NCBI RefSeq assembly: GCF_963678635.1
Contig: NC_087069.1
Span: forward strand, 248,001-312,000
Origin: Symsagittifera roscoffensis
Lineage: Eukaryota > Xenacoelomorpha > Acoela > Convolutidae
Direction of reading: 5' to 3'
Length of the DNA: 64,000 bases
Made by a program: the position numbers and the translations under genes. Positions 36,384 to 47,900 of this stretch are shown one piece after another. Within the stretch, counting starts at the first letter, position 1. The number at the start of each line of letters is the position of its first letter. A model generated the notes under the pieces. That model had not been told where the DNA came from. It ran no database searches and was given only the letters and a program-made list of their open reading frames with translations.

Positions 36384-37519
36384 TGGCGCAGCCAGCAGTC
36401 TCAGGTGGGGGGAAGAATCCACTGGGCATTACGGGATTCTGGCCGGCGAAATTTACGGAACCGCCTATGATGTGGGAATTCTGGATTAACCGATTCCAAT
36501 GGGGAATGGTAGCTAAGCATTCAAAAAACCCGAAGAACTACTATTACGCAGCGACTCTAACAGCCGCCCAAGTTACTGCTTTGCCCGAGGAAGTAGACGG
36601 TAAGAATCGACTGGAGTCAGAACAAGTACTAATTTCAAATTTGTATTTGTGTCTGGGGGAAAAGGGGCAAGACGAACTCCACAAAAGACGACCGCATCTG
36701 GATCTCTCGGCGATTCGCTACCCACAGATGATAGACGCACTGGAAACGGAATTTAAGAAGGAAAGAAATGAGACATATGAGACATACCAGCTCCTATCTC
36801 GAAAACAGTTTATTAACGAAAGTCTGGAGCAATTCCATTCTGTACTGAGTGGATTGGCGGCGCGGTGCAACTTTGGAACACTGGAGTACCGGATACTTCG
36901 GGATGTATTCATCGTCAATATGAAAAACCGTGAAGCACAAAAGGAACTATGCAGGTCGACGAAAACACCGGAGGAGGTTTACCGGATAGCTCTCTCGTAC
37001 GAGAGGGGTAACAAATATGCTTCATCCTATGTTGCCACGGGATCGGTGGGAGCCCAAGGATCGTCATCAGGAGGCGGCGGAATCCAGATCAAATCTGAAC
37101 CAGTCGGAATAACCCGTGGAGGCTATCGGAACAATCGCGCGAGGGGCCGGGGCTCATACCAAGGGCGAGGATCGAATCGAGGTGGAAATTTTTCCCATAA
37201 CAATCGATGTTATAACTGCGATCAACAAAATTTCACCAGAGAAAATTTGGACAGATGTCCCGCAAAAGGTGTTAAATTCAATTTTTGTCATAAAATTGGA
37301 CATTTCGAACGTACCTGTAGGGGGAAGCATAGAAATCAGCTAGGACGGGGAGCTGTGGGAATGATACGTGAGATTGTTGACGATAATCACCTGGAAAATT
37401 CGGCGGATGAAGAAGCGTCACAACATGCCAGTTCCATTGGATGGGTTAATAAGAATCCAGTGGTGCATTCGCGGGACTCGAGCAGCTCAGAAGGGGATTA
37501 TATGGTAATGGCGATATAA
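36383..37519 (+). CDS. gag: Gypsy gag polyprotein with damaged zinc knuckle
   Basis: Intact 378-codon frame. Residues 1-210 are a capsid-like helical region; then comes a Gly/Arg-rich stretch (RGGYRNNRARGRGSYQGRG) and a Cys-rich nucleocapsid part. The nucleocapsid has CYNC, a later CPAKG, and FCHKIGHFERTC. In gypsy elements of this type the last finger is CxxCx4Hx4C; here its first Cys reads as Phe, so the finger is probably broken. The protein would form the virus-like particle core and bind element RNA. The start codon straddles the LTR/primer-site boundary. Confidence 0.9.
   Translation: MAQPAVSGGGKNPLGITGFWPAKFTEPPMMWEFWINRFQWGMVAKHSKNPKNYYYAATLTAAQVTALPEEVDGKNRLESEQVLISNLYLCLGEKGQDELHKRRPHLDLSAIRYPQMIDALETEFKKERNETYETYQLLSRKQFINESLEQFHSVLSGLAARCNFGTLEYRILRDVFIVNMKNREAQKELCRSTKTPEEVYRIALSYERGNKYASSYVATGSVGAQGSSSGGGGIQIKSEPVGITRGGYRNNRARGRGSYQGRGSNRGGNFSHNNRCYNCDQQNFTRENLDRCPAKGVKFNFCHKIGHFERTCRGKHRNQLGRGAVGMIREIVDDNHLENSADEEASQHASSIGWVNKNPVVHSRDSSSSEGDYMVMAI
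36384..36400 (+). other. Candidate primer-binding site
   Basis: TGGCGCAGCCAGCAGTC directly follows the LTR, and TGG is the expected complement of a tRNA CCA end. The tRNA is not identified. These bases also encode the first residues of Gag. Confidence 0.7.
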
Positions 37520-37569
37520 CATAAACGAGTCACGGAATTGAAAGTCGCTGGGGCACAATTGCCAATTAA

Positions 37570-37860
37570 AGTGAAAATTTGGGAAATCTACTCGTGTGTG
37601 GATCGATAGCGGGTCTTCGATTGCAGAAAACTTTGGGAACTTCCGGAGAAAAGTTGGATGACCTGACGGAGCAGGACAATGTATTTCGGGATTATCGGAA
37701 CAATCCACTACAGATGATTGGAAAAAAGGCGATAACAATACAACCCAAAGGCTGGAAGATACACGCAAGGATAAAAGTAATCGGAGGGAACCGACCTTCA
37801 ATAATTGGACGAGATTTTATGCCCCAATTAGGACTGCAGTTGGTGCAACAATCACCGGGG
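37570..37860 (+). pseudogene. Gypsy aspartic protease region, frameshifted
   Basis: The active-site motif DSGSS (37,605-37,619) lies in the third frame, whereas the conserved IIGRDFMPQLGL end (37,801-37,836) lies in the first frame. A frameshift therefore cuts the protease domain in two. The gag frame is different from both. Confidence 0.85.
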
Positions 37861-37959
37861 GACCAGATAATGTCCATTGAAAATCAGGACGCACTGGAAC
37901 CGGAGGGGGAGTTGGACTCCTGGCAAACCTATTTCAGTAAGCAGTTTTCAAACCTTTTC

Positions 37960-38570
37960 AATAGGGTAGGGCAAATAGGAAACTACAAAGTGCAAGCAGA
38001 ATTTTTTGAAAATCTCACTCCAGTCCAACAGGAAGAGCGTCGAGTTCCGATTTCATTACAAGAAAATGTGGATACTGAAATTAATAAATTACGGAAACAA
38101 GGTCATATCGAAAAACTGACAGAATGCTCGGACAAATATTTTGTGTCCCCAATAGTAATAACAGTAAAGAAGGATGGGTCCGTGAAACTAGCGCTCGAGT
38201 CGAGAGAAAAAAATAAACAAGTGCATAAGAATAAATACCAAATTCCGAATATTGAAGAACTAATGGACACAGTTGGACAGAAGCATAGCGAAAAAAACCA
38301 GGAGGCATATACTTCACCACAATGGTTCTAACTTACGCATATGGCCAATTGCCGTTAAACGCTGAAACAAATTTGCAATGTAATTTTTCTCTCATTGGAG
38401 GCCGCTCGACGGGTACGTACCGGTTCAAGACCGGATTCTACGGTCTAACTACAATGCCCGCGGAATTTCAACGCGCAATGGATTGCATGCTCGCAGAATA
38501 TCCGCAAGCGCACACGTTCATCGACTATATTTTGTTCGTAACCAAGGGAACCGTGACCATATAGCAACAG
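37960..38570 (+). pseudogene. Gypsy reverse transcriptase, catalytic residues lost
   Basis: An RT N-terminal part with VKKDGSVKLALESRE is in frame 1; the reading shifts near 38,305 to frame 3. There the palm motif A reads FTTMVLTYAYGQ, with Val (38,325-38,327) where the first catalytic Asp is invariant. Motif B-like FYGLTTMPAEFQRAM is intact. The FIDD box reads FIDYI (Tyr at 38,526-38,528). A second shift near 38,550 moves to frame 2. Loss of two of the three catalytic Asp positions means no polymerase activity. Confidence 0.9.
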
Positions 38571-39260
38571 TGGAGAACATTTTAAAGGAACTGGATCGGG
38601 AAAATATGTCTCTAAAATTAACGAAATGCAAGCTCGCTCAACGGGAATGCGAATGTCTAGGTCATAAAATAACATCGACTGGAATAACTCCATTGGTTAG
38701 AAAAACAGAACCAATAGAGGCGCTAACGCCGCCGCGAACTCTTTCGCAGCTAAAATCGTTCATGGGGTCAATACACAGCCTGCACAAGTATCTACCGGCA
38801 TTAGCTGAATCATCCGCGCCGTTACGACCCTTGCTAAGTAAAAGCAATGAATACATTTGGACCCCCGAATAGCAGAACGCGTTCGAAAATCTAAAGAAAC
38901 AAGTGTCGAATATTGTTGAACTACGACATTTTGATATCCACAAGGACATTCGTATAGTGTGCGATGCAAGCCATAACGGACTCGGTGCGGTGTTGGAACA
39001 GTTAGGACCGGAAGGGTGGCGCCCAATTTCGCTTGACTCGCAATATCTTAACGAAGCGGAAAAGAAATATTCAACAAACGAATTGGAAACGTTGGCAGGT
39101 GTGTGGGGGGCTGAATTTTTTCGAAATTACATATTGGGCCGAAATTTTTTGATTGTTACCGACCACAAAGCGCTAATATCCCATTTGAATGGTAACAATA
39201 AGAAAAATAAAACGATGTTTAGCCGCTTAACGCGCTGGTTAGATCGGCTGATCAACCTAA
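38570..39260 (+). pseudogene. Gypsy RT connection and RNase H, with in-frame TAG
   Basis: The frame 2 reading contains LKLTKCKLAQRECECLGHKI and then the thumb. A TAG at 38,870-38,872 interrupts it just before RNase H. The RNase H motifs are present: VCDASHNGLGAVLEQ, KKYSTNELETLAGVWG and VTDHKAL. Confidence 0.9.
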
Positions 39261-39879
39261 TTCGCACCGCTCTCGGATTTAACACATCATCCAAGGGATA
39301 CAAATCATCCAATAAAAAATCCAAGGGACCAATTTGCACAGCGGGGAGTCAGCAATCTATAAACAGATTGGAAGTTTCGTCACGAGATGTATCGGTAGAG
39401 GGCGGAAAAACATGTAACCGGAATTCGACCAATCAGATTCAAGCACGTGGCTTGAGCCGACGGCTACGCGAAGTACCAACTGGATTAGTTGGTGTTATTA
39501 TTAAATCGGAAGAAAGTTGTTCAAAATCATCAAAGTTTAAAATTCAAATTGCAAAATCTAAAAACGGAATGGATAGGAGTATGCGCAAATGGCAAAACTT
39601 TTGGAAACAGCACCCTAGTTTAAATAGCAGTAGCAATGAGATTGAAGAATTACCTCCAAATGTATCACTGGAAGCCGTTACTAAAGAAACAAAGTCGATC
39701 CGAACAAACACAACTCTCTCGTTTTTCTCGGCATTCAAAGGTGAAACAGTACCACCTGTGGATCCGTCTTTACTATGTATGTCAATTATCCCTCGAAACT
39801 GCAAAATTGTTAACAAAATTACTTCCTTGCCTGACTTGTTTAATTTAAAGTTCATAGAATCCAATTATGTTTCTGACCC

Positions 39880-41013
39880 CCAACTGAGCGCAATCCGCGA
39901 TCTGATTGTTACCCAAGATCCTGACATTCATGAAAAAATCAGTGCAATGAACCGCTACTATGCTCAATTCGTTAACGACTTTTCGGTGAAGGAGAACGTA
40001 GTGTGGATGGATGAAAAACTAGTAATTCCCATTAATCTTCAAACGGCAATTAACAATAGAATTCATGCCTATCACCACGGAAAAACAAACATGCTTCATG
40101 CAGCAAAAGACGTTTGGCACCCTTATATTTATCGCTCAATAGCTTTCATAGCCGAAGAGTGTCGCGAATGTACCGCCGCCGGTAAGAACTTAAAAACGAT
40201 TCTAATGAAAAATCAACTTGCGACTGTACCCGAACCGAAAGAACCAAATGAACCAGTCCAACTAGATTTTTGGGGTCCCATCAATTACTTAAATGAATCC
40301 CAAAAATACGTATTCCGGTTTTCTCGACCGGTTTTCTCGTTGGCCATCGGCAATGGTATGTGGGAATAATTGGTCCGATAAGATACTGAAGTTATTAAAA
40401 AAGCTATATAACAAATCATGGGGTGCCACGAAAAGTTCACGTTGATCAAGGAACGGATTTTATGTCAAACGAGATTAAAGTTTTCTGTAATGGGGAGGGC
40501 ATTGAAATCATTAAGTCGCCAGTAAATGATCATCGGGTAACTGGGTGCGTCGAGCGTACCATTGGCAGTCTTAAAAATTCTATACTGACTTTCGCTCAAG
40601 AGAAAAATCCCGAACCTTTGGAGAAAATGGTTGAAAGGGCCCTTGGTGCCCTCAGATTTTCGAAGAATGCAACACTAAAAATCTCGCCATTCAAACCGCA
40701 TCATGGTAGAGAAGCGAAAACAGTTTTAAAGAACCTTACAAAAAAACCACCTCTTCAAAATCTGGATTGGTCACGAGTTATAACAACGAAAATTTCTTGT
40801 TTAGATGCCGCCGATCCCAATGCGGATAATATGCCCCATCCAGCCAATACAAACTGGAGTGTACAATCGGACTTGGCATACGACATCAAAAACAGGAGCC
40901 ATGCACGCCGATTAACCGAGGACCAAGCCGCCAACCAACACGACGAAGCGTCAATCCTAAAACCCGAAAAATCCAGCGGACAACCAGGACCATCTGGATT
41001 ATTGTTTCAATGA
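39880..41013 (+). pseudogene. Gypsy integrase, frameshifted between catalytic Asp residues
   Basis: A zinc-binding region has HAYHHGKTNML and CRECTAAGKN (His-His...Cys-x2-Cys). The core contains VQLDFWGP (first catalytic Asp) in frame 2, then a frameshift between about 40,310 and 40,420. HVDQGTDFMSNE (second Asp) and HRVTGCVERTIGSLK (catalytic Glu) follow in frame 1. The D,D,E residues all survive but are in separate frames. Confidence 0.9.
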
Positions 41014-41103
41014 ACTGGAAACAGGAACCTAAAAAGGTATAAACAACTTCACTCTAAAGTAAAATGCGAAAGTACGCATACATTAACCTTAAATAATGGG
41101 GTT

Positions 41104-41777
41104 GTGCTTAGAAAATCGGGAGTGGCTACAAAGCCCAAATCAAAGAAATCTAAGGCGACATCTCAATCGGCATTGCCGGTACCATCGCCAGCGTCGCGTG
41201 AAGTTAAAGGGCGAGCATCCTATACAGTGCTACCACCGCAACTCCGCGTGAGGTTAAAGAGCGAGCATCACAGCGAGCTGTTTCGGACAGACAACGGAAG
41301 AGAACCGGGCGCCGATTTGAGAACAGTGGTTCTGAGTCGGAGGACAGTCAAGACTTGCCAATTATTTCGGTAAAACGTGCTAAACAACCATCAACGGACA
41401 CACCAAACGCACAAAAACAACCATCAACGGACACACCAAACGCACAAATAGAACAAACAGCAACAACAGTGACAGGTGTGGACATTGGAAGCGACCAGGA
41501 CACCATTCCGGCACGGGGCGGTGATTTGGATATACATCCAGGGGATCAAGGAACGTCCAATCCAGGGGACCAGTCACATACAACAACAACTAGTACAAAG
41601 AAGGGACCAACCTCAAAGAAAGCCAGGTTGGTATCATACAGCAGCCAGGGTGATAGTCAGGATGAAACCTCATCTACGACGTCTCGGATAAGCGGACGGA
41701 AGAAAACCGCGGTCACTAAGATGGGGGGTGTGATGATTGATTTCATCAAGCAAAACGAAAAAGAGGGGAATAAGTGA
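41104..41777 (+). pseudogene. Gypsy C-terminal tail ORFs
   Basis: Low-complexity, Ser/Thr/Lys-rich frames after the integrase, split by a frameshift near 41,355. CCATCAACGG begins two tandem 33-bp units (41,388 and 41,421) that encode PSTDTPNAQKQ-type repeats. Position suggests the pol tail; there is no env-like signal or membrane segment. Confidence 0.5.
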
Positions 41778-41998
41778 AAAAGTGACCGAAAAGAAACGAG
41801 TAAAAATTTGCTACATTAAAACTTTCTAACCCAGGGTGAGGGTGAGTCATTAGTGACTTGAAAACTCAAACGTCATTACTGCTCAGTGATTTTTTAGTTG
41901 ATCAAAATTGTGTCCAAACATAAAGTTAGTAATTTCTATTCAGTGATTCATAATCAACAGGTGCAGTCATATTTCCAATCAACTAAAGTTTCATTATC

Positions 41999-42008
41999 GA
42001 AGGGGAAG
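41999..42008 (+). other. Polypurine tract
   Basis: GAAGGGGAAG abuts the 3' LTR, as required for plus-strand priming. Confidence 0.8.
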
Positions 42009-42222
42009 TGTTGTTTAGAGTTATTTAGTTCAATTTGCAATCTGTCAATCAACTGTCTATTCTTGATGCTAGACTAAGTGATTAGCAGTTGTTTGTCCTT
42101 GGAACAGTCTGTCACCCTTGGATACTGTTCACAACCACTCTCTATGCTAATTTTGTAAGATTAAGTTAACTATCTCATCTGGAATTTACAATTGGACGAC
42201 TAGCGTTTTTACATCTTCAACA
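42009..42222 (+). repeat. 3' LTR of the gypsy element
   Basis: 214 bp, the same length as the 5' LTR, with about 10 substitutions and no indels by eye. Confidence 0.96.
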
Positions 42223-42289
42223 GGTACTACAGAGTACCACAAGGAAATGATCTTCTGAATTAGGTTAGAAGGTTTTCATCATAGTTTTC

Positions 42290-43030
42290 CACATTTATAA
42301 GAAATTTTATAATACGTTGAAGCGTATTAAAATTTTACAGAACAAAAAAATTACAAATTGATGATTATTTGATCACGTATGTTAATGAACGCAAAACAAA
42401 ACAAACAAGAAATTTGGCTGAAATGTTTGCCGTCTGCTGACATCCCTGATATCTTTGATCCAAATATAAAAGAAGAAGGCCCCTATATTAACTGATCAGG
42501 CAAGTATATGGAAGTTTCTCTCACGACAATTCTTTTCAACTCAATCCACAAAATGTTTGAATTCTCAACGATTTTTGTGAGTCTAAATTTTCCTTGCAAA
42601 TACTCAGAACAAAGCAGATCCTCAAATTTTCCTTGCATATCTTCCGATCAAACTAATCCTATTTCAAATCAGATCAGCTGTTCAAAAAAACGTTTCATAA
42701 AAAAAAACAGAATTAGAACTAACAAAACCACTCCCACAAAACTGAATAGTTTTTTTTCAAAGGAAACGCAATCACCCGAAAATGTTATGTACTCTGTTAA
42801 TCTCTAAAGGGGACTTTTCAACTATTTTTCAGCTTTTTTGTTTCAAGCGGTATCTATGGCTGCTCAGCTGTTTTTGTTCAATTTGCATGGCAAATTTTTG
42901 TTTTTGTCTTAGAAAGATTTAGAAACGAATTTGAATGGCATTAAAAACTGCAAACTGATGTAATTTTCTTTCTATCATGCTCATTTATTAACTTTCTAAT
43001 TGTCTTATTGTTCCAACCACTGAATTTTTT
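42290..43030 (+). repeat. Diverged direct repeat on the right of the gypsy element
   Basis: Counterpart of 35,270-36,060. Confidence 0.6.
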
Positions 43031-43239
43031 CTTTTTGTTTGTTGTTGACGTTTCATATGTTTTTCCTGAAATTTAAGCAATATATATGGCTGCTAATATG
43101 ATCTTTGTTTTTAAATTGAAATTGAACTTCTAATTGTTTGAGCCTTAAAATCCATCGTTAAGTTTCAGATAAAACTGTTGACTGAAATTTTTATGTTTAA
43201 TTGTTCTAAAATTGTTTAGAAGCCAGATTGGGAAGCCTT

Positions 43240-44040
43240 AACCTTTTTGTTGATTCTTAGACGTTGTGTTTGACCCTTGTTTTAATCAAAGTTTGTCTTC
43301 GATTTTCGGTTTTACTACTTTTCACTTAGCCTTTGACTTTGTGTTGCACTATGTTTCGACCACAATTTGCGTTTGATTTTGAGGTCAATTGTTTCGACCA
43401 CTTTTTCTGCTCAACTTTGTGATTGACCATGTTTCGATCAAAAATTCTGGACAATTAGCGTTTCACCACGTTTAGACCACACTTTGTGTTCAATTTTGTT
43501 TCGTTCACATTTTGCGTTCGGCTTTGTTTTCCACCGTGTTAAGACCACGCCTTGCTTTTGACTTTTGCTTTTGACTTTGTATTCTAATTTGTCTTTCTTT
43601 ACGTAATGACCACACTTTTTTGACTTGGTGTTCGAAAATGAGGCTCTTTTCCAGTTTCCCACCCCCTCGTAAAATAGCAAAACAAAGCTGTTCAAAAATT
43701 GTTCACGTGACATTTTGCATGAAATAACTGTTGTGAAAAATTATTCACCTGTTCACGCTGACACGTTTCAATGCAGTTTTCAACATGAAAAGTTATTTAA
43801 AATAGACTTTCCTTTAAAGAATTTCAGAAAAAATTAAAGGGGGGACTGGAAAAGAGCCGACAATGATTCGACCACACTTTAAATTCGACTTTGTGTTTCT
43901 TTATAATGCGACCACACTTTGTGTGTGACTTTCTGTTTGACTTTGTTTCGACCAGAACTTATGTTCGAATTTGTGTTCTACCATATTTGTCAAACTTTGC
44001 GTTTGAGGTTTTGTTTCACTGTGTTTGGACTTTAGTTTTC
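43240..44040 (+). repeat. Degenerate minisatellite, interrupted by an MITE
   Basis: Variants of TTTCGACCACACTTTGTGTT and CGACTTTGTGTTT recur roughly every 40-50 bp. The array resumes on the far side of the MITE at 43,642-43,858, so the MITE inserted into it. Confidence 0.7.
43634..43866. mobile_element. GGCTCTTTTCC MITE, copy A
   Basis: The element is 43,642-43,858 (217 bp). Left end GGCTCTTTTCCAGTTTCCC; reverse complement of right end GGCTCTTTTCCAGTCCCCCC. The flanks GAAAATGA and GACAATGA match at 7 of 8 bases, an 8-bp target duplication. No coding capacity. Confidence 0.8.
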
Positions 44041-44223
44041 ATTTGAATCAGTTTTCAACTGTTATTCGAAACAGGTCATCTGATAAGTTATTGCATATAA
44101 AGTTTTTTTCGAAACAAAACTATTGTGTTAAAAAAATTTTAAATTGCGAGAATGTCGTTGTCTTCAAAATACCATTCCTAACTGCAGAAGACAATCCGAA
44201 TGAATTGTTTATAAGCCAAAATT

Positions 44224-44442
44224 GGCTCTTTTTTCTTTTCCCACCACCAGCGAATTTTCACTATCAATTTCTCTGTTCTCATTGTCCTAATGATCCAAAA
44301 CTTGGCATGCGGACTGATAAGGCTATGGCAAACATTTTTGAACTTCAAATCTAACCTTAAAAACCCCTCGTTACGCCAGGAAACTGATGCTTATGTGAGA
44401 AATTGGGGGGGGGGGGGAGGGGGGGTGGAGGAAAGAGAGCCC
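44224..44442. mobile_element. GGCTCTTTTCC MITE, copy B
   Basis: Left end GGCTCTTTTTTCTTTTCCC; the right end is a long G-run followed by GAAAGAGAGCCC. No clear target duplication. Confidence 0.6.
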
Positions 44443-44733
44443 AATTTTCTTCACTATTTGAGTTCTGCGCTTCTGAACAAGAAGTAAAAAGCTGAGCAAA
44501 TGGTTTTATCACCACTTTTCTGAAAGTGAAATGTACTGTATAATTTATCAAAAGTTTATCTAAACTGTGTTTCACGTTTTTCTTTTACTTTCGTTGACTG
44601 AAATAATGTTTTTCGTTTGTCCTTGCTGTATTTCTGTCTGCTGTCTTAAGGATTAGTTATACCAGATATTAGTCGTAATTACAAAGTCATAATAGTTCCT
44701 TGGAACTTCTCTGTGAGCTGCACGTCGTAACTT

Positions 44734-44927
44734 TTATTGTCCAGCTAAGCCAGAGACGACAGACTGGATCCAGTCCTTGTGTTGCGACAGTCGAACAGAC
44801 TCGTCGTCCCAGCCACATTTGAACACCGACTGCTTCACGACACCATAGAGACAATGAGCATATTTGGCGTGGTTAGAGCTGATACCCTTCAGCAGTGGAG
44901 ACCCTTTGTCGTAGCGGCAGGTCGAGC
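44734..44927 (-). CDS. Serine protease homologue exon 5 (C terminus)
   Basis: The acceptor TTTTCTCTCCAG is followed by GC, which completes a Ser codon with the A left by exon 4. It encodes STCRYDKGSPLLKGI, aligned to C191-Q-G-D-S195-G-G-P-L, then LYGVV, FKCGW and HKDWIQSVV, the C-terminal helix typical of S1 domains, and TAA. Residue 195 is Lys; position 189 is Ser. Confidence 0.88.
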
Positions 44928-47900
44928 CTGGAGAGAAAAGAAGATTGAAATAGAGTCGTGCTCTTTTTCCCCAAACCCCTTCTCACATCTCATCATCTCA
45001 ATTGGAGTAAAAAAAAAGCAGTGGTGATAGGCTAATTCTTTGGTGTCTGTCCACCAGCGAATTTAGGGGTGGGGACAGGGGTGGGGGCGTTTACGGGGCG
45101 GGAGACGGGGGAGGGAGTGGCTTCTTTCCTCAGGGATTCGACCCAGGGGCGGATTTAGGGAGGGGGGGGGGGGGGGGTTGCTGCCGACCTAAAGGTACCC
45201 CCTTTCTACTATTTTGGGATTCCATTTTTGGCTGACTGACCCTAAAAGTTGTCTAAGGGCGCCAAAAAATACAAATTTTGAATAAAGCGCGCGTTGAAAA
45301 AACGCTATTTTTTTGGTCAACATTTTCCAAAAAAAAGTCTAAATTTATTAAAGTCTTTTTAATTTGTGATTTGGGAGACCTCAAAAATCAATTTGCTTGA
45401 TCGACCCTTTTCGGCATTATATATAAATTTCGACCATGTTCCTTTTTCAGTTGAACCATAGACCCTGAGCGACTTTGAATTTTCGGTGGACAAATGCCAT
45501 CTGGTTCGACACAAAACATAAAGAGGAAATCTGGACAGTAGTAACAGTTATGAGTTCGATGAGGGATTGAATTGACTTTATTTCCTTACTGGCTGTCATT
45601 GCAATGGTGCAAACCATCTCTTCAGTACATCCCCTCGCATACTCTTTCGTTTCAATCACTCTCAGTTGGAGGGGGGACATTGGAGCATTTTCAGAAGAAG
45701 CTCCCCCCTCATTCTTCTCAGACTGCATCCCCACAATGGCCAGAGGGGTGCCAAAAGGAAGCTGCTCCTCCTCACATAGAGCCAGACTGGTAGTCTGACC
45801 AGGAATTTTTATCAACGCGATGCCATTTCCATCAGTGCTGCAACACAAACACAACCCATATATTACAAAAAAAAAAACACGGCTACCCGCATTTCAATTT
45901 TACACTTGAAAACTTTTTTGACGTTGCCATAACGCAAACAACAATGCAATGGCAATTAGAAACACAAGTTTTGAAAGATCACTCTAAGATTTTTCTCCCG
46001 CGATTTTTTTCATAACTAAGATATCTAAGATCAACCCTTTAGAGCAATTGTTTTTAAAAAACTTACAAAATCGAGAAAACTTAACTCAAAACAATTATTT
46101 TTGCTGCAAAATAGTTTCACAACACTGATTTTAGTAAGTTTTTCTTATCAAGCAAACAAAACTGAAATGGTTACATTATAAGTATAACTTCAATGTACTC
46201 TTTTCAAACATTAGGCGTGTAAATCGAGATAATCAATATGTAATACTCATGATGAATATTTAAATAAAATAAAATAAATAAATAATACGTATAGAATATG
46301 AATAGGTTCTGTATAAAATCTGTATCTAATTTGTATATGGGCTGTATATGTATTGTCGATAATCTGTATGTAATTTGTGTTTTGTAAATCGCGACTTTTT
46401 TAACAAGACACGAATTTATCTACCTATAAGAAAATCAAATACAATGAATTCTAGTTTCCCAAAAACAACGAGTCGTTCTGATTTTGTTGTTTCTTGTGCG
46501 AAAAATTTACCTGCGTGAGTTTCATAGATAATAATCGAGTACATTGAATTTTCATTGTCGCTTTCTGTCAAATGCGAAAGTCATGTGTGACAATCAATTA
46601 AAAATGGATTAAAATCTTCATTTTTGTCATATCAATCAAATCGATATTAATCAATTTTAATCAAAATGTTGGATTATTTTTTTGTAAATATTTATATAAC
46701 AGTATATTCAAAGCTCAACATTTGTTTTTGGTTGGATACTCTTGATATCAGAAGAATAAGTATTTTTTTTGGCTGAGAAAAAAGTTATCTTGAATTTTTT
46801 TTATTCAGAATGTTTTCCAATAAATTATGGGCCCAGCTAAAATTGGAGGACACGATTTGATATTTTTTGTACTGATGCAGGATGGCTTAGATATTTTCAA
46901 AGATTGGGCTAAAGCGTACTAATTTCAAGGCGTAGCCATTTATGGACAAAAGCTTCCAACAACATGTTACCTCGATTAAACATATGACATATGAGAAAAG
47001 ATTTGGCTGAGTTGTTTTTGAAAAACGGTCAGAAAAACTGAAAAAATGATTTTTCTGAGGGCCATAAGGTTTCGTGAGTCATATTTTTTCATGAAAACGT
47101 TTTGGGTCGTACCAGCTTATTCTAGAATCCATCCTTTCAGTTGAAGTCAAAAAATCAGATATCACAGAGAATTTTTTGAGAAAAGTAATAAAAAAAGTAA
47201 GAAAACGGTCAAAAAAGTACAATTTCGACTTTTCGAGAGTCATAACTTTTGGTGAAACAGGTCATGCAGCGGAGCTACCCATTACCAGTTCTATCCACTA
47301 AACTCAAATTTTGAGAGAATAATTTTTAAGAAAACCATGAAATTAGAAAAAAAGACAACAAATTTGTCAATTTCGAGGTTATAACTTTTCGTGTGAAAGA
47401 TATTTGGAAGTAGAAGCTTGAGGAGGGGGGATTTTCCGACAACCCGCCGTCCATTTGATTGAAAAAAAAATCGGGGAGGATAATTTTCGAGAGATATCAA
47501 AAAGTTTCAAAAAAACAATCAATAAATCACAATTTTGACTTTTTCGAAGGAAAAATGTTTTGGCGTAAAGAAATGAACGTAGCCATTGATGCAGGAAGGT
47601 TTGAAACAACCTGTTCTTTCAATTGAACTCAAGATCTCAGATTTATTGTCGTTTTCGAGAAAAGTCAACAAGTTTTTTAAAAAAAGTCGAATTGTTCTAA
47701 ATATGATTTTTCCAAGAAAAAATACTCCCCTGCATAAGGTGCTATGGCCAAACTGTTTCACATGAAAAGTTGTAACCCTCAAAAGAAAAGTTCATTTTTT
47801 GAGAATATTCGCGAAAAGAATCCTCCCAAATCGGATAGATTAGATCCAATTGAGAAAACTGTTTGTAGCGGCAACGTCCAAATGATTTATACCAAAAAAA

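Larger units (their letters stand above)
36170..42222 (+). mobile_element. Full-length, inactivated Ty3/gypsy LTR retrotransposon
   Basis: 6,053 bp bounded by two 214-bp LTRs (36,170-36,383 and 42,009-42,222) starting TGTTG and ending CAACA, and flanked by a 4-bp duplication GGTA (36,166-36,169 and 42,223-42,226). I count about 10 differences between the LTRs (about 5%). The internal order is primer-binding site, gag, protease, reverse transcriptase, RNase H, integrase, a C-terminal tail ORF and a polypurine tract, the Ty3/gypsy order. Pol is split over all three frames, has a TAG in RNase H, and has lost catalytic Asp residues, so the copy cannot be autonomous. There is no env-like gene. It is integrated between diverged direct repeats in intergenic DNA. 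Confidence 0.96.

Noticed and set aside
44779-45027. Plus-strand ORF of 82 codons
   Set aside because: Antisense shadow of exon 5 of the serine protease homologue, which has the matching S1 motifs and splice phase.
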